Assembly: GCA_023139045.1 (NCBI GenBank)
Contig: JAGLOJ010000037.1
Span: 1-63,724 of the forward strand
Direction: 5' to 3'
Length of the DNA stretch: 63,724 nucleotides
DNA from: Candidatus Sabulitectum sp.
Lineage (GTDB): Bacteria > Fermentibacterota > Fermentibacteria > Fermentibacterales > JCC-6
Below the pieces are notes generated by a model. It was not told where the DNA came from and made no database searches. It saw only the letters and a program-made list of their open reading frames with translations. Of the stretch, positions 51,114-61,117 are shown piece after piece (within the stretch, counting starts at the first letter, position 1; each line of letters begins with the position of its first letter). The translations under genes were made by a program, and so were the position numbers.

Positions 51114-52198
51114 GGTCTATTCTTGATGTTACAGTATGCACCCACAGTAAAGGTGGAGTCGGCAGGTGGGTGAGGGGGCTTGAAAGCGGGCTTTCACAGG
51201 TAAACAGAGATCATCTCTCTATTGACCTGGCTGAGACTCATCCCGGGCACACAAGCACTGTACCTGGTGCCACAGTTATTCCTCCGCCGTTATGGATGAA
51301 GCTTCCTTTGTTCAGACGCCTTCTTCTCGGCAGAGGAATACTGGAAACATCCAGAGCTTCCAGAATAGAAAAACTGGTTGGGAAGCCTGATATTATTCAC
51401 CTGTCCGGCGTTCAGCCTGAAGGCAATGGAAGAAACAAAGTAGTCACTTTCTTTGACGATACTCCGTGGGTTTCACCGGAATCTCATACGAAGGAAACAC
51501 TGTTTTACGCCGGCAAACTGAAATGCCTTGTGGATTCAGGCGCAGCAGTTCTTGCCATCAGCGGCTGGGCCGCTTCTATCGCGCGGAATCTTTTCAATAT
51601 CCCCCCGGAGAGAACAGGTTATGCCGGTGGTGCTGCCGAAGACATATTCACGCCGGGAGAACCCAACCTGCAAGTTCTGGAAAAACTTGATCTGGAACCT
51701 GGCGGGTACTTTCTTCATGTTGGCAGCTATGTACCCAGAAAGAATATCCCATTTCTTGTCCGCTGCTTCAAGGAAGCCGGTACAGAGAAAAAACTTGTTC
51801 TTGCCGGTGCCGAAAAATGGGGAGATGGTGTCGCCGAAAACACCTCCGGGGTTGTATTTCTGAAAAATATCTCTGATAATGATCTTCTGACCCTTTACAG
51901 GGGGGCTGTGGCTCTGCTTCTTCCAAGCACCAGCGAAGGGCTTGGGCTGCCGGTACTGGAGGCATTTGCCTGCGGCACACCGGTCATAGCGTCAGATGGC
52001 GGAGCGCTGCCGGAAACTGTTGGCAGGAACGGGTTGCTTCTTCCCGTGCTGAAAAGCGAACCCTGGGTAAGGTCGATCGTGGAAATGGCAACCGGAGTTA
52101 TTTCCAGCAGTCTCAGGAAACAGGCGGAATCCGCACTGCGGCCAACATGGAAAGATGTTGGAGAGAAGGCAATGAATTTCTACAGGAGCCTCTTGTGA
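51110..52198 (+). CDS. Glycosyltransferase family 4
   Basis: A 362-residue GT-B enzyme. The N-terminal lobe has CTHSKGGVGRWVRGLESGL. The C-terminal lobe has YFLHVGSYVPRKNIPFLVRCF, LVLAGAEKWG, LYRGAVALLLPSTSEGLGLPVLEAFACGTPVIASDGGALPE (the E-x7-E retaining motif). I take the GTG at 51110, behind AAGGA and overlapping the previous stop (GTGA), rather than the ATG at 51092. It adds a sugar from a nucleotide donor in the cytoplasm. Confidence 0.88.
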   Translation: MRSILDVTVCTHSKGGVGRWVRGLESGLSQVNRDHLSIDLAETHPGHTSTVPGATVIPPPLWMKLPLFRRLLLGRGILETSRASRIEKLVGKPDIIHLSGVQPEGNGRNKVVTFFDDTPWVSPESHTKETLFYAGKLKCLVDSGAAVLAISGWAASIARNLFNIPPERTGYAGGAAEDIFTPGEPNLQVLEKLDLEPGGYFLHVGSYVPRKNIPFLVRCFKEAGTEKKLVLAGAEKWGDGVAENTSGVVFLKNISDNDLLTLYRGAVALLLPSTSEGLGLPVLEAFACGTPVIASDGGALPETVGRNGLLLPVLKSEPWVRSIVEMATGVISSSLRKQAESALRPTWKDVGEKAMNFYRSLL

Positions 52199-53427
52199 AA
52201 ATACTGCATCTGATTCACAGAACATGGCCCTATCACGGCGGCGCAGAGAGATATGTATGGGAACATGCTCTTGCCGGAAAAAGGTGGGGACATACCTCAA
52301 CAGTTGTGGCCACCGATGCCTGGGATATGTCATGGCTGGTTTCAAAACAGGGAAGGCATCTTCAGCCGGGAAGATTCACAAGAGACGGTATCGAGATTAT
52401 CCGGTTTCCAGTGGCACACCCTCCGGCCCGGAATATTTTCAGGGCGGTATTTCGCAGGTTGAAAAAAGGCGGGCCTGACAGATACTTCTATCCGAATCCA
52501 TTCATACCGGAATTTGACAAATGGATAAAAACAGCAGATGGTTTTGATCTTGTACATGCCAATGCCATGCCATTTCTTCTGCATGGAGGGTACAGATATG
52601 CGCAAAGGAAAAATGTACCGCTTGTGTCAGTGCCCCATGCGAACCTGGGAAGTCCCGGGCACAGAATTGAGCCTCTTCATTATTTTGCGGGGGAGCAACC
52701 GAAAGTACTCCGGGAATCAGTTCTGGTTGTGGCACAGAACAGGTTTGAAGCATCTGTTTACAAAAACGAGTGCGGTGTGAACAGGGGTAATATTCTTGTT
52801 CTTGGCAGTGGTATTGATCCGGAGGAATGGATGGGTGCCGACGAGAATCTGGCAAGAAAAGCGTTTTCAATACCCCGGGGCAGTAAAATTGTTCTCAGTG
52901 TCACTGCTCACTGCAGAGATAAAGGATCGACTACTCTGCTGGATTCATCAATCGACTTGTGGAAAAGAGGCGAAGATTTCATTCTTGTGCTGGCTGGACC
53001 GGTCCAGAAAGATTTCCAGGAGCATCTTGATCTAAGGTCTGAAGAAATACCACAGGGAAGGCTCATCGTAACAGGTTACATCCGTGAAGAGATCAGAAAG
53101 CACCTTTTTAGTGCCGCATGGATAGTTGCCGCTCCCTCGCGGCTGGATGCTTTCGGTATTGTTCTACTGGACGGATGGATATCCGGGAAGCCCGTTATTG
53201 GTTGTAACGCAGGGGGAATGCCTGATCTTATTGAACCGGGCAGGACTGGATTCCTGATTGAATTTGGAGATACGGAAGATCTTTCGAATAAAATATCATC
53301 TCTGCTGAACAACGAAGAGCTGGCGATTTTCATGGGGCGGAACGGGTACAGAAAAACCGTTGCAGAACACACATGGCAGAGAGTTACAGACAGGTTTTAC
53401 CGGAATCTTCAGGAGAGACTGAATTGA
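52195..53427 (+). CDS. Glycosyltransferase family 4
   Basis: A 410-residue GT-B enzyme. Seen: ILHLIHRTWPYHGGAERYVWEHA (donor-lobe glycine loop), VPHANLGSPGH, IVLSVTAHCRDKGSTTLL, LIVTGYIREEIRKHLFSAAWIVAAPSRLDAFGIVLLDGWISGKPVIGCNAGGMPDLI, where a modified E-x7-E region carries D and D/W substitutions. The start is the GTG at 52195 behind AGGAG, overlapping the previous stop. It is part of the same glycan operon. Confidence 0.87.
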   Translation: MKILHLIHRTWPYHGGAERYVWEHALAGKRWGHTSTVVATDAWDMSWLVSKQGRHLQPGRFTRDGIEIIRFPVAHPPARNIFRAVFRRLKKGGPDRYFYPNPFIPEFDKWIKTADGFDLVHANAMPFLLHGGYRYAQRKNVPLVSVPHANLGSPGHRIEPLHYFAGEQPKVLRESVLVVAQNRFEASVYKNECGVNRGNILVLGSGIDPEEWMGADENLARKAFSIPRGSKIVLSVTAHCRDKGSTTLLDSSIDLWKRGEDFILVLAGPVQKDFQEHLDLRSEEIPQGRLIVTGYIREEIRKHLFSAAWIVAAPSRLDAFGIVLLDGWISGKPVIGCNAGGMPDLIEPGRTGFLIEFGDTEDLSNKISSLLNNEELAIFMGRNGYRKTVAEHTWQRVTDRFYRNLQERLN

Positions 53428-54605
53428 AAAATGTAACCGCAGTCGTGGTTCTTTACAACGGTGAGAAACTTGTTCCTCACCTTGCTGAAACCATTAATTC
53501 TCTCCCGGCAGATCTGAAAACCGTAGTCTATGACAGTGGTTCCACCGACGGATCGGCACAGACAGCTTCCAGACTGCTAAAAAACGCATTCATTATTGAA
53601 GGTGCAAATCATGGCTTCGGTTTTGGAAACAATCGCTGCTTTGAGAAGGTTGATACGGAATACACACTGCTTCTTAACAGTGATGCTTCAATCGATAGAG
53701 AATCTCTCGGAAGGCTTGTCTCTTTCCTTGACAGTAATCCTGATTATGCAGGAGTACAGCCACTGGTAAGACTCTGGGGTTGGGAAAAGGTCACAGTATC
53801 CAGTGGTGTTTTTCTTACGGAGTACGGTGAAGCATGGGACGGCAGGTTCATGCACCTGGAATTGTCTCCGGTTAAAACTGCACTGCAGGTTCCGGCGATC
53901 ACCGCTGCTGTATCTCTCTGGAGAACAAAAGCACTAAAGAGTGTTAACGGTTTCGATGAGGATTATTTCATGTATTTTGAAGACGCTGATCTTTCCCTGA
54001 GGCTGGGTGCAGCCGGATGGAAACTGGCAGTAGTCAGGGCTGCCGAAGCCACCCATATGGTGGGTGCTTCAAGCAGAAGGCAGAGTGCAGTTGAGTGGGA
54101 ATTGGAATCTTCCATCCGCATGTTCCGAAGGTATTTCGGAAATGGAAAGCTGTCTGTTCGCTGGTGGAAAAGAGAAGCAAGAATAATTCTTCATTCCATT
54201 TTTAGTGGTAAATCCCCTCTCTGGAGGATTGCTCTGGTTTTTAGAGTTCTTGGAAATAATGTAGACGCCATAATCATTCCGGAAGACGTCAAAGCACTTC
54301 TTTTTGGAGACCCCATGGATTATCCTTTACCCAGAATCGGAAAAAACTCGCCGGGACCCGGCTGGACGGGAAATGTTATTTCCCCCTGGGGCGGCCTCAA
54401 GACCGATGGAGGGTTCACAGCCTTTCTGCTCACAGCTTCTGATCACACAGTTACCGGCGCTGTTTCCAGCGGACAGGGCGAGACCTTGAACAGATTCTGT
54501 ATTTCGACGGGTGCCACACTGAAAGTCAAGTTGGCGGAAAGTCCTTCTCTTGTTTACATTCACTGTGATTCTTCTACAGACAAAGTTGAGGTAACGAAAG
54601 AATGA
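53424..54605 (+). CDS. Glycosyltransferase family 2 (rhamnosyltransferase-like)
   Basis: A 393-residue GT2 protein. The GT-A domain occupies residues about 4-230: TAVVVLYNGEKLV, VYDSGSTDGSAQTA, ANHGFGFGNNRC, LLLNSDASIDRESL (DxD-like) and GFDEDYFMYFEDADLSLRL, as in WbbL-type rhamnosyltransferases. About 110 extra residues follow with no known domain. The start is the TTG at 53424, which overlaps the previous stop (TTGA) and follows GGAGAG. Confidence 0.85.
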   Translation: MKNVTAVVVLYNGEKLVPHLAETINSLPADLKTVVYDSGSTDGSAQTASRLLKNAFIIEGANHGFGFGNNRCFEKVDTEYTLLLNSDASIDRESLGRLVSFLDSNPDYAGVQPLVRLWGWEKVTVSSGVFLTEYGEAWDGRFMHLELSPVKTALQVPAITAAVSLWRTKALKSVNGFDEDYFMYFEDADLSLRLGAAGWKLAVVRAAEATHMVGASSRRQSAVEWELESSIRMFRRYFGNGKLSVRWWKREARIILHSIFSGKSPLWRIALVFRVLGNNVDAIIIPEDVKALLFGDPMDYPLPRIGKNSPGPGWTGNVISPWGGLKTDGGFTAFLLTASDHTVTGAVSSGQGETLNRFCISTGATLKVKLAESPSLVYIHCDSSTDKVEVTKE

Positions 54606-55381
54606 AGATAAAAGATTCCAGCGAAGTCGCTGTAATGCTTACCGGGTACACTGCCTGGGCAGCGGTAAACCTTTTTAGAGGGTTTTCTTCAGCTTCACTT
54701 CCCCTGATTGCTCTGTTTACCCTTCTGGGAATGTCGCTGAATACTTCCATATTCCCACTGATATTGGGTTGCTCGCTTCTTGGTCTTATATCACCGGTTC
54801 TGATGCCCTGGGCTGTGCTGGTTTCAGGATTGCTTGCCTGTACCGTCGGCATCACCATGAAAATCAGAATTACCGGTTTTGTCGCAGTTGCTTCAACTCT
54901 GTGGTTGATACCGGTTTCCTCTTCCATACCTCTTGCTGTAGTGGCTGCTATGGCTGTTTTAATCGGGAAGAACCGTCTCAGGTACTTTCTGATTCCTGCA
55001 GGTTTTATCATTTCTGCGCTTATTTTTGGTCTGCCCGGCCCCCTGACAGTTAAACCGGTAATTGCCGGATCAACAATAACAGATGGAATTCTCACTTACG
55101 ATATTCCGAAAGTGAACACTTCCAGAAATGAAGTTCTTCTTCCAGCTCCATTTGAAGGTGTCTGGGCTGTATGGATTGCCCTTGAAGCAGGCGGTGTGAG
55201 AGATTCCATCCCCATGATGGCCATCCGCCTGGGCGATGAAATGCTTCTTCTCCCGTCGGGCACAGATACACTCAGCTTTACAATGGTTCCAGGCGATACA
55301 CTTGCAATTACTCTTATGAGGGGGTTCAGGCCCTTTAATCATTCGGTAATTCATACCACAGCAGGGGGGGAGCGATTGTGA
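54602..55381 (+). CDS. Membrane protein of unknown function
   Basis: A 259-residue protein. The first 150 residues hold about six hydrophobic helices; the remainder is a soluble beta-rich domain (STITDGILTYDIPKVN; APFEGVWAVWIALEAGGV) that would face the periplasm. I recognise no family. It overlaps both neighbours by four bases (ATGA and GTGA), so it belongs to the glycan operon and is likely to work with the next membrane protein. Confidence 0.65.
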   Translation: MKIKDSSEVAVMLTGYTAWAAVNLFRGFSSASLPLIALFTLLGMSLNTSIFPLILGCSLLGLISPVLMPWAVLVSGLLACTVGITMKIRITGFVAVASTLWLIPVSSSIPLAVVAAMAVLIGKNRLRYFLIPAGFIISALIFGLPGPLTVKPVIAGSTITDGILTYDIPKVNTSRNEVLLPAPFEGVWAVWIALEAGGVRDSIPMMAIRLGDEMLLLPSGTDTLSFTMVPGDTLAITLMRGFRPFNHSVIHTTAGGERL

Positions 55382-57381
55382 GGAACATTATGCGCAATCA
55401 TTTGCAATCTTTGCTTATGGCAGTATTTGCGGTCTGGATATTTGCAGTGTGGCGCCTTGCGGGAATGCCCAGCCCCGGCTTTGCAGGTCGTATTATTCCA
55501 GCGGCATGGTTGCTGGCTGCAATTCTGAATGGAAAGAGGCAGCGGGGAAGATGGTTCGTTCCCATGGCATTAAGTTTTACAGCAGGTGCATGGGTGTGGA
55601 TGCTTTATCCAGGTGGCTGGATAATTTCTGCCGCTGTGCCTGTTGCCGGTCTGATCGCATGGGCAATTTCCATATCGGATAACAGTCGTTTTGGAACGAT
55701 CAGAGCTGTATTGCCCGTGCTGCTTCTTTCCCTTGTCACAGCAGAGATCAATGGTGACGAGGTCAGATTTGCCGAACAGGCCTCTGCCTTGTCAGGTATT
55801 TCCAGTGAGAGGTTTTCAGAGGCTAATTTCCGCTCCGGTGATATCAGCGGTAACGAGGGTCACCACACTCCTCTTTTTCCCCTCCTTATAGCTCCCGGAC
55901 TACTTGCAGGCGATTTGGGTCTCAGGATAATTCCTCTGATTTTTGCTTTAATCGGTATTCTTCTTCTGGCAAAACTAACCAGTCCCCCAATCGCTGTGGT
56001 TGCAGCTTTATTGTATCCGGGTTTCGGCATTCTCGGCCTGGCCATGACCGGCTGGCTGGCAGTGGGGTTGTTTACCGTTGGAATTCTGCTGCCCGAAGGC
56101 AGGAAATGGTCGGCGGTCAGGTTTCTGATAGCACTGATTCTTGTGGCATTAAAAATGAGGTATGTCGGGCTTGCAGCAGGCATTTTTATCGCTGAATACG
56201 CCTGTATGCCTGGAGGAAAAAGGAAATGGATTACACCTCTGGTGTGGATGTCGGCAGGGGCACTGGTTCTTGCGGTGGACAGGTATCTGTTGCATGGAAT
56301 GATATTCTGGAGCAGATACGGTAACATTGGTGCTTTCAACTTGATCTGGGCTAATATTTTCCACAGACCGCTCGACATCATTTCCCACGCAGGCTGGAGC
56401 CTTTTTGATCCTGAGGCAGGTCTCTTGTTCAGGGCACCGTGGGTTCTTGCTGCAATTTCAGGCCTTTTCATTTTCAGCAGGAAACATTCTGCTCGTTTCA
56501 AAAGGCTTTTCATTCCCTCCATCATTTACTGGGCTTTTCTCATCGTCTGGGCCGGTCCTTCATGGCATGGTCTTCCGGCACAGGTTGGAAGAATGTTTGT
56601 GCCAATGCTCCCTCTTTTCGCCTGTGGACTTGCTTCAGTCTGGAAGGAAAAGGAAACCAGACTTCTTGTAATGATTTCAATAGCAGTCTCAGCTCTTGTT
56701 ATTGCCTCGCCCATATGCAGATACAACTACGCTGATGGAACAGACAGTATACTTGCTCTTCTGGGAGTTACAAGTGGATTCTCCATGGTTAGAAGTTATT
56801 CGGTTCAGCTTCTGGCTGCTCTGTTTCTTGCTTCTTCCATGCTTCTGGTTCTCAGAAAAGAGGAGAAGTACAGAGTGTTTTCTTTCGTAATCATCTTTTC
56901 AGCTCTTTTCTTTGTAAGTCTCAACCTCGGCGGATATGAGGCAGAGAACATGTTGCCGGAGATTGTACAGGGGGCGCGACTCTATCCATACATTTCAGAT
57001 CCGGTTGAAAGATATTTCTGGTTTAACAGCCGTGAGAGAATGCTTGAACTCAGTGAGCCGGGGCAGTCTATACTGCTACCCGGAGTGGAAGCCGGTGATA
57101 CTTTGTCTCTTCAGATGTCCAGCGGAGGTGGTGTTCTTTCCATCGGTGCTGAACTTGCTGCTGTAGAAACCGAACTGATGGAAATGCCTTCCATGTACAT
57201 GTCTATAGGCAGAACATCAAGAACTCTTCCAGACTTGCCGGAAAACAGATTAATGGAGATGTTTTCCGTACCCATTGAAGATTATGACATTGTGAATGGA
57301 ACTGTTCGCATCGTTCATCACAGCGGCCCTCCTGTTTACATGGATAGAATTGACATTACAAGAGGAAGAGTTTTGCAATGA
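55378..57381 (+). CDS. Large polytopic membrane protein, GT39-like
   Basis: A 667-residue membrane protein with roughly 11-13 hydrophobic helices up to residue about 510 and a periplasmic C-terminal beta domain. A loop after the early helices carries AEINGDEVRFAEQASALSG and then SGNEGHHTPLFPLLIAPG, reminiscent of the D-E and H-x-P-L pattern of GT39/ArnT-type enzymes. It probably moves a sugar from a lipid carrier onto a periplasmic acceptor. The start is the GTG at 55378. Confidence 0.65.
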   Translation: MRNIMRNHLQSLLMAVFAVWIFAVWRLAGMPSPGFAGRIIPAAWLLAAILNGKRQRGRWFVPMALSFTAGAWVWMLYPGGWIISAAVPVAGLIAWAISISDNSRFGTIRAVLPVLLLSLVTAEINGDEVRFAEQASALSGISSERFSEANFRSGDISGNEGHHTPLFPLLIAPGLLAGDLGLRIIPLIFALIGILLLAKLTSPPIAVVAALLYPGFGILGLAMTGWLAVGLFTVGILLPEGRKWSAVRFLIALILVALKMRYVGLAAGIFIAEYACMPGGKRKWITPLVWMSAGALVLAVDRYLLHGMIFWSRYGNIGAFNLIWANIFHRPLDIISHAGWSLFDPEAGLLFRAPWVLAAISGLFIFSRKHSARFKRLFIPSIIYWAFLIVWAGPSWHGLPAQVGRMFVPMLPLFACGLASVWKEKETRLLVMISIAVSALVIASPICRYNYADGTDSILALLGVTSGFSMVRSYSVQLLAALFLASSMLLVLRKEEKYRVFSFVIIFSALFFVSLNLGGYEAENMLPEIVQGARLYPYISDPVERYFWFNSRERMLELSEPGQSILLPGVEAGDTLSLQMSSGGGVLSIGAELAAVETELMEMPSMYMSIGRTSRTLPDLPENRLMEMFSVPIEDYDIVNGTVRIVHHSGPPVYMDRIDITRGRVLQ

Positions 57382-58205
57382 AGAAGCTTTCAGTTATAGT
57401 GCCATCAAGGAACGGCCTGTTAATACTGAAAGAATTTCTTCCTGCAATTATCCATGAGGCTCAGAGAGTTCAAGGCGAAGTCATCGTTGTTGATGATTGT
57501 TCCGATGACAATACGTTAAAAGAAATCCCGTCTCTCTTCCCGGATGTAACCCTGCTTTCAAGGAAGCGAACCCCCGGTTTCTGCCATGCTGTTAATCTGG
57601 GCATGTCCGAAGCCCGAGGTAGTTATCTGATGCTTCTCAACAACGATACAATCCCGACCGAAAACTCTTTCAACAGGCTGGTTTCCGCACTGGATGAATC
57701 AGAGAGAAATGTCGCAGTCGCAGTGCCTTCAATCATCAGACCGGATGGTTCTGATGACAGCAGTTACCGCTGGGCTTTCCGACACGGTCTGGCAGTAACA
57801 GGAGAGAATATCCGGGGGGAGGAGTATCCATCAGGAGCCTGTGCCCTCTGGAAGCGGTCTGTCTGGGAAGAACTCGGCGGACTCAGCTGCGCCTACGCGC
57901 CAATATACTGGGAGGACACCGATCTGGGTGTAAGAATGCACAATGCCGGATTTATCATGAAGAGATGCCGGGGCATAACTGTGAAACACATGCATGCCGC
58001 CACTATGGGCAGTTCTCTCAGGTCGGAAACTCTCAGAGAGCGCAACAGATTCATATTCATGGATAACAACTGCAATTCACCGGCACAAAGACTATCCAGA
58101 GCTTCCTGGCTGCCTGTTCATCTTGTCATTGCTGCCATGAAAAGAAACAGGGCATTTACAGGTGGATACAGAGACTACCTGAAACGAAGAAGAGATAAGA
58201 AATGA
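57378..58205 (+). CDS. Glycosyltransferase family 2
   Basis: A 275-residue GT2 enzyme: KLSVIVPSRNGLLILKEFLP, VIVVDDCSDDNTLKEI, GFCHAVNLGMSEARGSYLMLLNNDTIP (DxD-type metal loop), GACALWKRSVWEELGG and YWEDTDLGVRMHNAG (catalytic ED). It transfers a sugar to a glycan or lipid acceptor on the cytoplasmic side. It overlaps the preceding membrane protein gene and the following kinase gene by four bases each, linking the glycan genes to the two-component pair. Confidence 0.88.
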   Translation: MKKLSVIVPSRNGLLILKEFLPAIIHEAQRVQGEVIVVDDCSDDNTLKEIPSLFPDVTLLSRKRTPGFCHAVNLGMSEARGSYLMLLNNDTIPTENSFNRLVSALDESERNVAVAVPSIIRPDGSDDSSYRWAFRHGLAVTGENIRGEEYPSGACALWKRSVWEELGGLSCAYAPIYWEDTDLGVRMHNAGFIMKRCRGITVKHMHAATMGSSLRSETLRERNRFIFMDNNCNSPAQRLSRASWLPVHLVIAAMKRNRAFTGGYRDYLKRRRDKK

Positions 58206-59851
58206 AAAGTGGTGCACGGCGTTTTGTTCTGGGAATTGAGGGGCTTACCGCTCTTGTAATCGGCGCTTCCGCTCTTGCCGCAGTTGTTGCTTTTCTTGTA
58301 GTGTGGCTTGTTGTTTCCGATGCCCGTACAACCCTTGAAACTGCTTCCTACTCCAGAGCAGAGTATATCTCCCATGCTCTGGGCATCAGACCTACCCAGG
58401 GCTCACTTGAATCAATAGTAAGCTCTTCTATTCCCGGGGGTGGAGTAAGGGCTGCTGTGGTTGTTTTCGACAACTCGGATGTACTTGCTTATCCATCCAT
58501 AACCCTGGCAGAGCTTGAACATGCGGATCAAATTACCTATTCTTCTTCCAATGGATACAAGGTTTCCCTTTTCGTGGAGATGCCGTCTGTTCTGGGAGAG
58601 AGTACAGTTGTTCTTCTTCTGTTCGCTTTTTTTGCTGCGATACTCTCTGTTGTGGCAATACTTGTACCATCTTACCTAAGAAGGACAGTTCTTAGTCCGC
58701 TTAGAAGCATTCTTGGTGAAGCCGATAAATTTGAGAGCGGCAGTGGAAGTACCGCGATTGCTGCCAAAGCATCCTTTCAGAAGCTGATTGATCTTCTCGG
58801 CCAGCGGGATTCGCAGCTTGATGAAATGAGAGTCGATGCATTGAACAGGGCTCATGCTGCAGAATCCAGATCCGGTGCCGTCCTTGAAGCCATGGGTTCC
58901 TCGGTGGTGGTTATTGATTCAAAGGGAAATCCTTCTCTCTGGAACAAGCAGGCTTCAGATTTATTCCAGCTGCAGGGGGAACACGAAAACAGCAGCAGCC
59001 TGACAGACCATCTTGCGCCCTATCTGAGCAGCGGCATCACAGAGTGGGAAGGCGAGGATAACGGCAGAATATTCAGATTCAAAGTTACACCCGGGGAGAA
59101 TACGGAGAGGATAGTTCTTGTTACCGATGTTACTGTCCCGGTGCTTCTTGAAAGAAGACTGGCCGAGGAGAGTGCCCTGGCCGATCTCGGTGCTCTTTCC
59201 GGAGGTGTTGCTCACGAAATAGGTAATGCTCTTTGTGCTCTTGACGGTTTTCTGGAGCTTCTTGGGAGGGGCAGAGACTCAGAGCGAACAAGAGGAATTC
59301 TTGATGAAGCGGGGCTGGAACTGGATTCAGCACGAAAAATGGTGGAGGCCTTCAGAAATCTTGCGCAGCAGAACTCGATTGAAAGCATAATCTCCACAAG
59401 AATCGCAGTTTCGTTAATTGCGGAAATATGTGAGAGTCAATCAGTAGTATGCTCAGTAAACAGGAAGACAGACACAGCCGGTGATTATGATCATGATCAT
59501 GATACATTTATCCCCGGTGGCGAAATACTCATTACAAGAATAATGGAAAATCTGTTGTCAAACGCCATGAGATTTTCGCCGCAGTCAGCAGTAGAGGTGA
59601 CTGTGTATGATTCTTCAGAGGAACATGTTCTTATATTCCAAGTGCTTGACAGAGGGTCTGGTTTGCCTGAACCGCCGGAGAAAGTGTTCAGACCCATGTA
59701 TACAACTGTCGAGGCACAGGGAGGAATGGGGCTCGGGCTCACCATCACAAGAAGGCTTGTAAGGGCCATGGGTGGTTCAATCACTGCCGCACACAGGGAA
59801 GAAGGGGGAGCAGTATTTACAGTAAACATTCCCCATCTGGAGAGTAACTGA
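58202..59851 (+). CDS. Membrane sensor histidine kinase (NtrB-like)
   Basis: A 549-residue kinase. It has a transmembrane helix near residues 14-38, a periplasmic sensor loop, and a second helix near 133-158. A linker follows, then a PAS-like domain (VLEAMGSSVVVIDSKGNPSLWN), HisKA (SGGVAHEIGNALCALDGFLELL, H338) and HATPase (MENLLSNAMRFSP; DRGSGLPEPP; GGMGLGLTITRRLVRAMGG). It overlaps the next gene by one base, so it probably phosphorylates that sigma-54 activator. The signal may concern the envelope, given the glycan genes upstream. Confidence 0.88.
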   Translation: MKSGARRFVLGIEGLTALVIGASALAAVVAFLVVWLVVSDARTTLETASYSRAEYISHALGIRPTQGSLESIVSSSIPGGGVRAAVVVFDNSDVLAYPSITLAELEHADQITYSSSNGYKVSLFVEMPSVLGESTVVLLLFAFFAAILSVVAILVPSYLRRTVLSPLRSILGEADKFESGSGSTAIAAKASFQKLIDLLGQRDSQLDEMRVDALNRAHAAESRSGAVLEAMGSSVVVIDSKGNPSLWNKQASDLFQLQGEHENSSSLTDHLAPYLSSGITEWEGEDNGRIFRFKVTPGENTERIVLVTDVTVPVLLERRLAEESALADLGALSGGVAHEIGNALCALDGFLELLGRGRDSERTRGILDEAGLELDSARKMVEAFRNLAQQNSIESIISTRIAVSLIAEICESQSVVCSVNRKTDTAGDYDHDHDTFIPGGEILITRIMENLLSNAMRFSPQSAVEVTVYDSSEEHVLIFQVLDRGSGLPEPPEKVFRPMYTTVEAQGGMGLGLTITRRLVRAMGGSITAAHREEGGAVFTVNIPHLESN

Positions 59852-61116
59852 TGAAGAAAATTCTCCTTGTTGAGGATAAAAGAGGAATGAGGGTAATGCT
59901 TTCCACCGCTCTCAAGGAAGACGGATGGCAGGTAACTGCGGTTTCGGATGGTGATTCAGCACTGAAGCATATACAACGGAATACCTACAGTGCAATTCTC
60001 ACAGATGTATGTATTCCAGGCAGATACAACGGTATTGATGTACTTGCCAGTACTCCGTCAGGTACTCCAGTTATTGTAATGACAGCTTTCGGTACAATAG
60101 ATATGGCTGTAGATGCCATGAAAAAAGGCGCGGCTGATTTTATCAGTAAGCCATTCAAACTGGATGAACTTCTAGAGAAACTTTCATCAGCCGTTTACGA
60201 TCACTCTGAGTTAATGCTTGGCCGATCCGCCGTTTATCTTGAAACCATCAGAAGAGCTGAAAGAGCAGCACCAAGTGGAATGAACATTCTTATTCTGGGT
60301 GAGAGTGGAACAGGTAAAGAATTACTGGCCAGAAGAATTCACCAGTGCAGCGGCAGAGAGAATGGCCCGTTTGTTCCTGTAAACTGCGCGGCAATTCCTG
60401 AAAATCTTATGGAAAGTGAGCTGTTCGGAGCGGAAAAGGGAGCGTATACGGGCTCAACTGATGCCCGTCCCGGAAGGTTCACTATTGCCAGAGGCGGCAC
60501 TATCTTTCTTGATGAAATCGCCGACCTGGATATGTCTCTTCAGGGGAAGCTTCTCAGGGTACTTGAATCGGGTACATACCACTCTGTTGGCGGTACGAAA
60601 GAATTGAAATCAGATGCTCTGGTTATAGCAGCCAGTAACAGGGATCTTCGCACCATGGTTAAAAAAAGGCTTTTTCGGGAAGATCTCTTTTACAGAATCA
60701 GCGAATTCCCCGTAAAACTGCCTCCGCTTCGTGAAAGGGAAAATGATATTCAGCTTCTCGCCCGTCATTATCTTGAACTGTACTGCGGCAATTCATTTAC
60801 AGAAAGTGCTATTCGTTCCATGCAGAATTACAGCTGGCCGGGCAACATCAGAGAGCTGAAAAGCCTTGTCAGAAGGGCATGTATCAATTCAGCTGAAGGA
60901 ATCATCACCGGGGAAATGCTGGAATTCCCTGAACACGAGTCGGATGGTTCGCTTGTGGAACAGGCGGCTCATGCGGCAAGAATCAAGGAGAAAGCCCTTA
61001 TATCATCCGCTCTTGCAGAGACTGGCGGCAATCGCAAAAAGGCTGCAGAGATTCTCGGAGTGAGTTACAGAACTCTGCTTACAAAGATCAAAGACATGAA
61101 AATCGGGGTGAGATAG
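59851..61116 (+). CDS. Sigma-54-dependent response regulator (NtrC family)
   Basis: A 421-residue activator. The receiver (1-115) has ILLVEDKRGMRVML, Asp in AILTDVCIPG and Lys in FISKPFKLDE. The AAA+ domain has Walker A GESGTGKE (from 150), the sigma-54 contact loop GAYTGS (197-202) instead of GAFTGA, Walker B GGTIFLDEIADL and an arginine finger region (FREDLFYRISEFPV). A Fis-type HTH ends the protein (GGNRKKAAEILGVSYRTLLTKI). It works with RNA polymerase carrying sigma-54; no rpoN or clear -24/-12 promoter was seen in the window. Confidence 0.93.
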   Translation: MKKILLVEDKRGMRVMLSTALKEDGWQVTAVSDGDSALKHIQRNTYSAILTDVCIPGRYNGIDVLASTPSGTPVIVMTAFGTIDMAVDAMKKGAADFISKPFKLDELLEKLSSAVYDHSELMLGRSAVYLETIRRAERAAPSGMNILILGESGTGKELLARRIHQCSGRENGPFVPVNCAAIPENLMESELFGAEKGAYTGSTDARPGRFTIARGGTIFLDEIADLDMSLQGKLLRVLESGTYHSVGGTKELKSDALVIAASNRDLRTMVKKRLFREDLFYRISEFPVKLPPLRERENDIQLLARHYLELYCGNSFTESAIRSMQNYSWPGNIRELKSLVRRACINSAEGIITGEMLEFPEHESDGSLVEQAAHAARIKEKALISSALAETGGNRKKAAEILGVSYRTLLTKIKDMKIGVR

Positions 61117-61117
61117 T

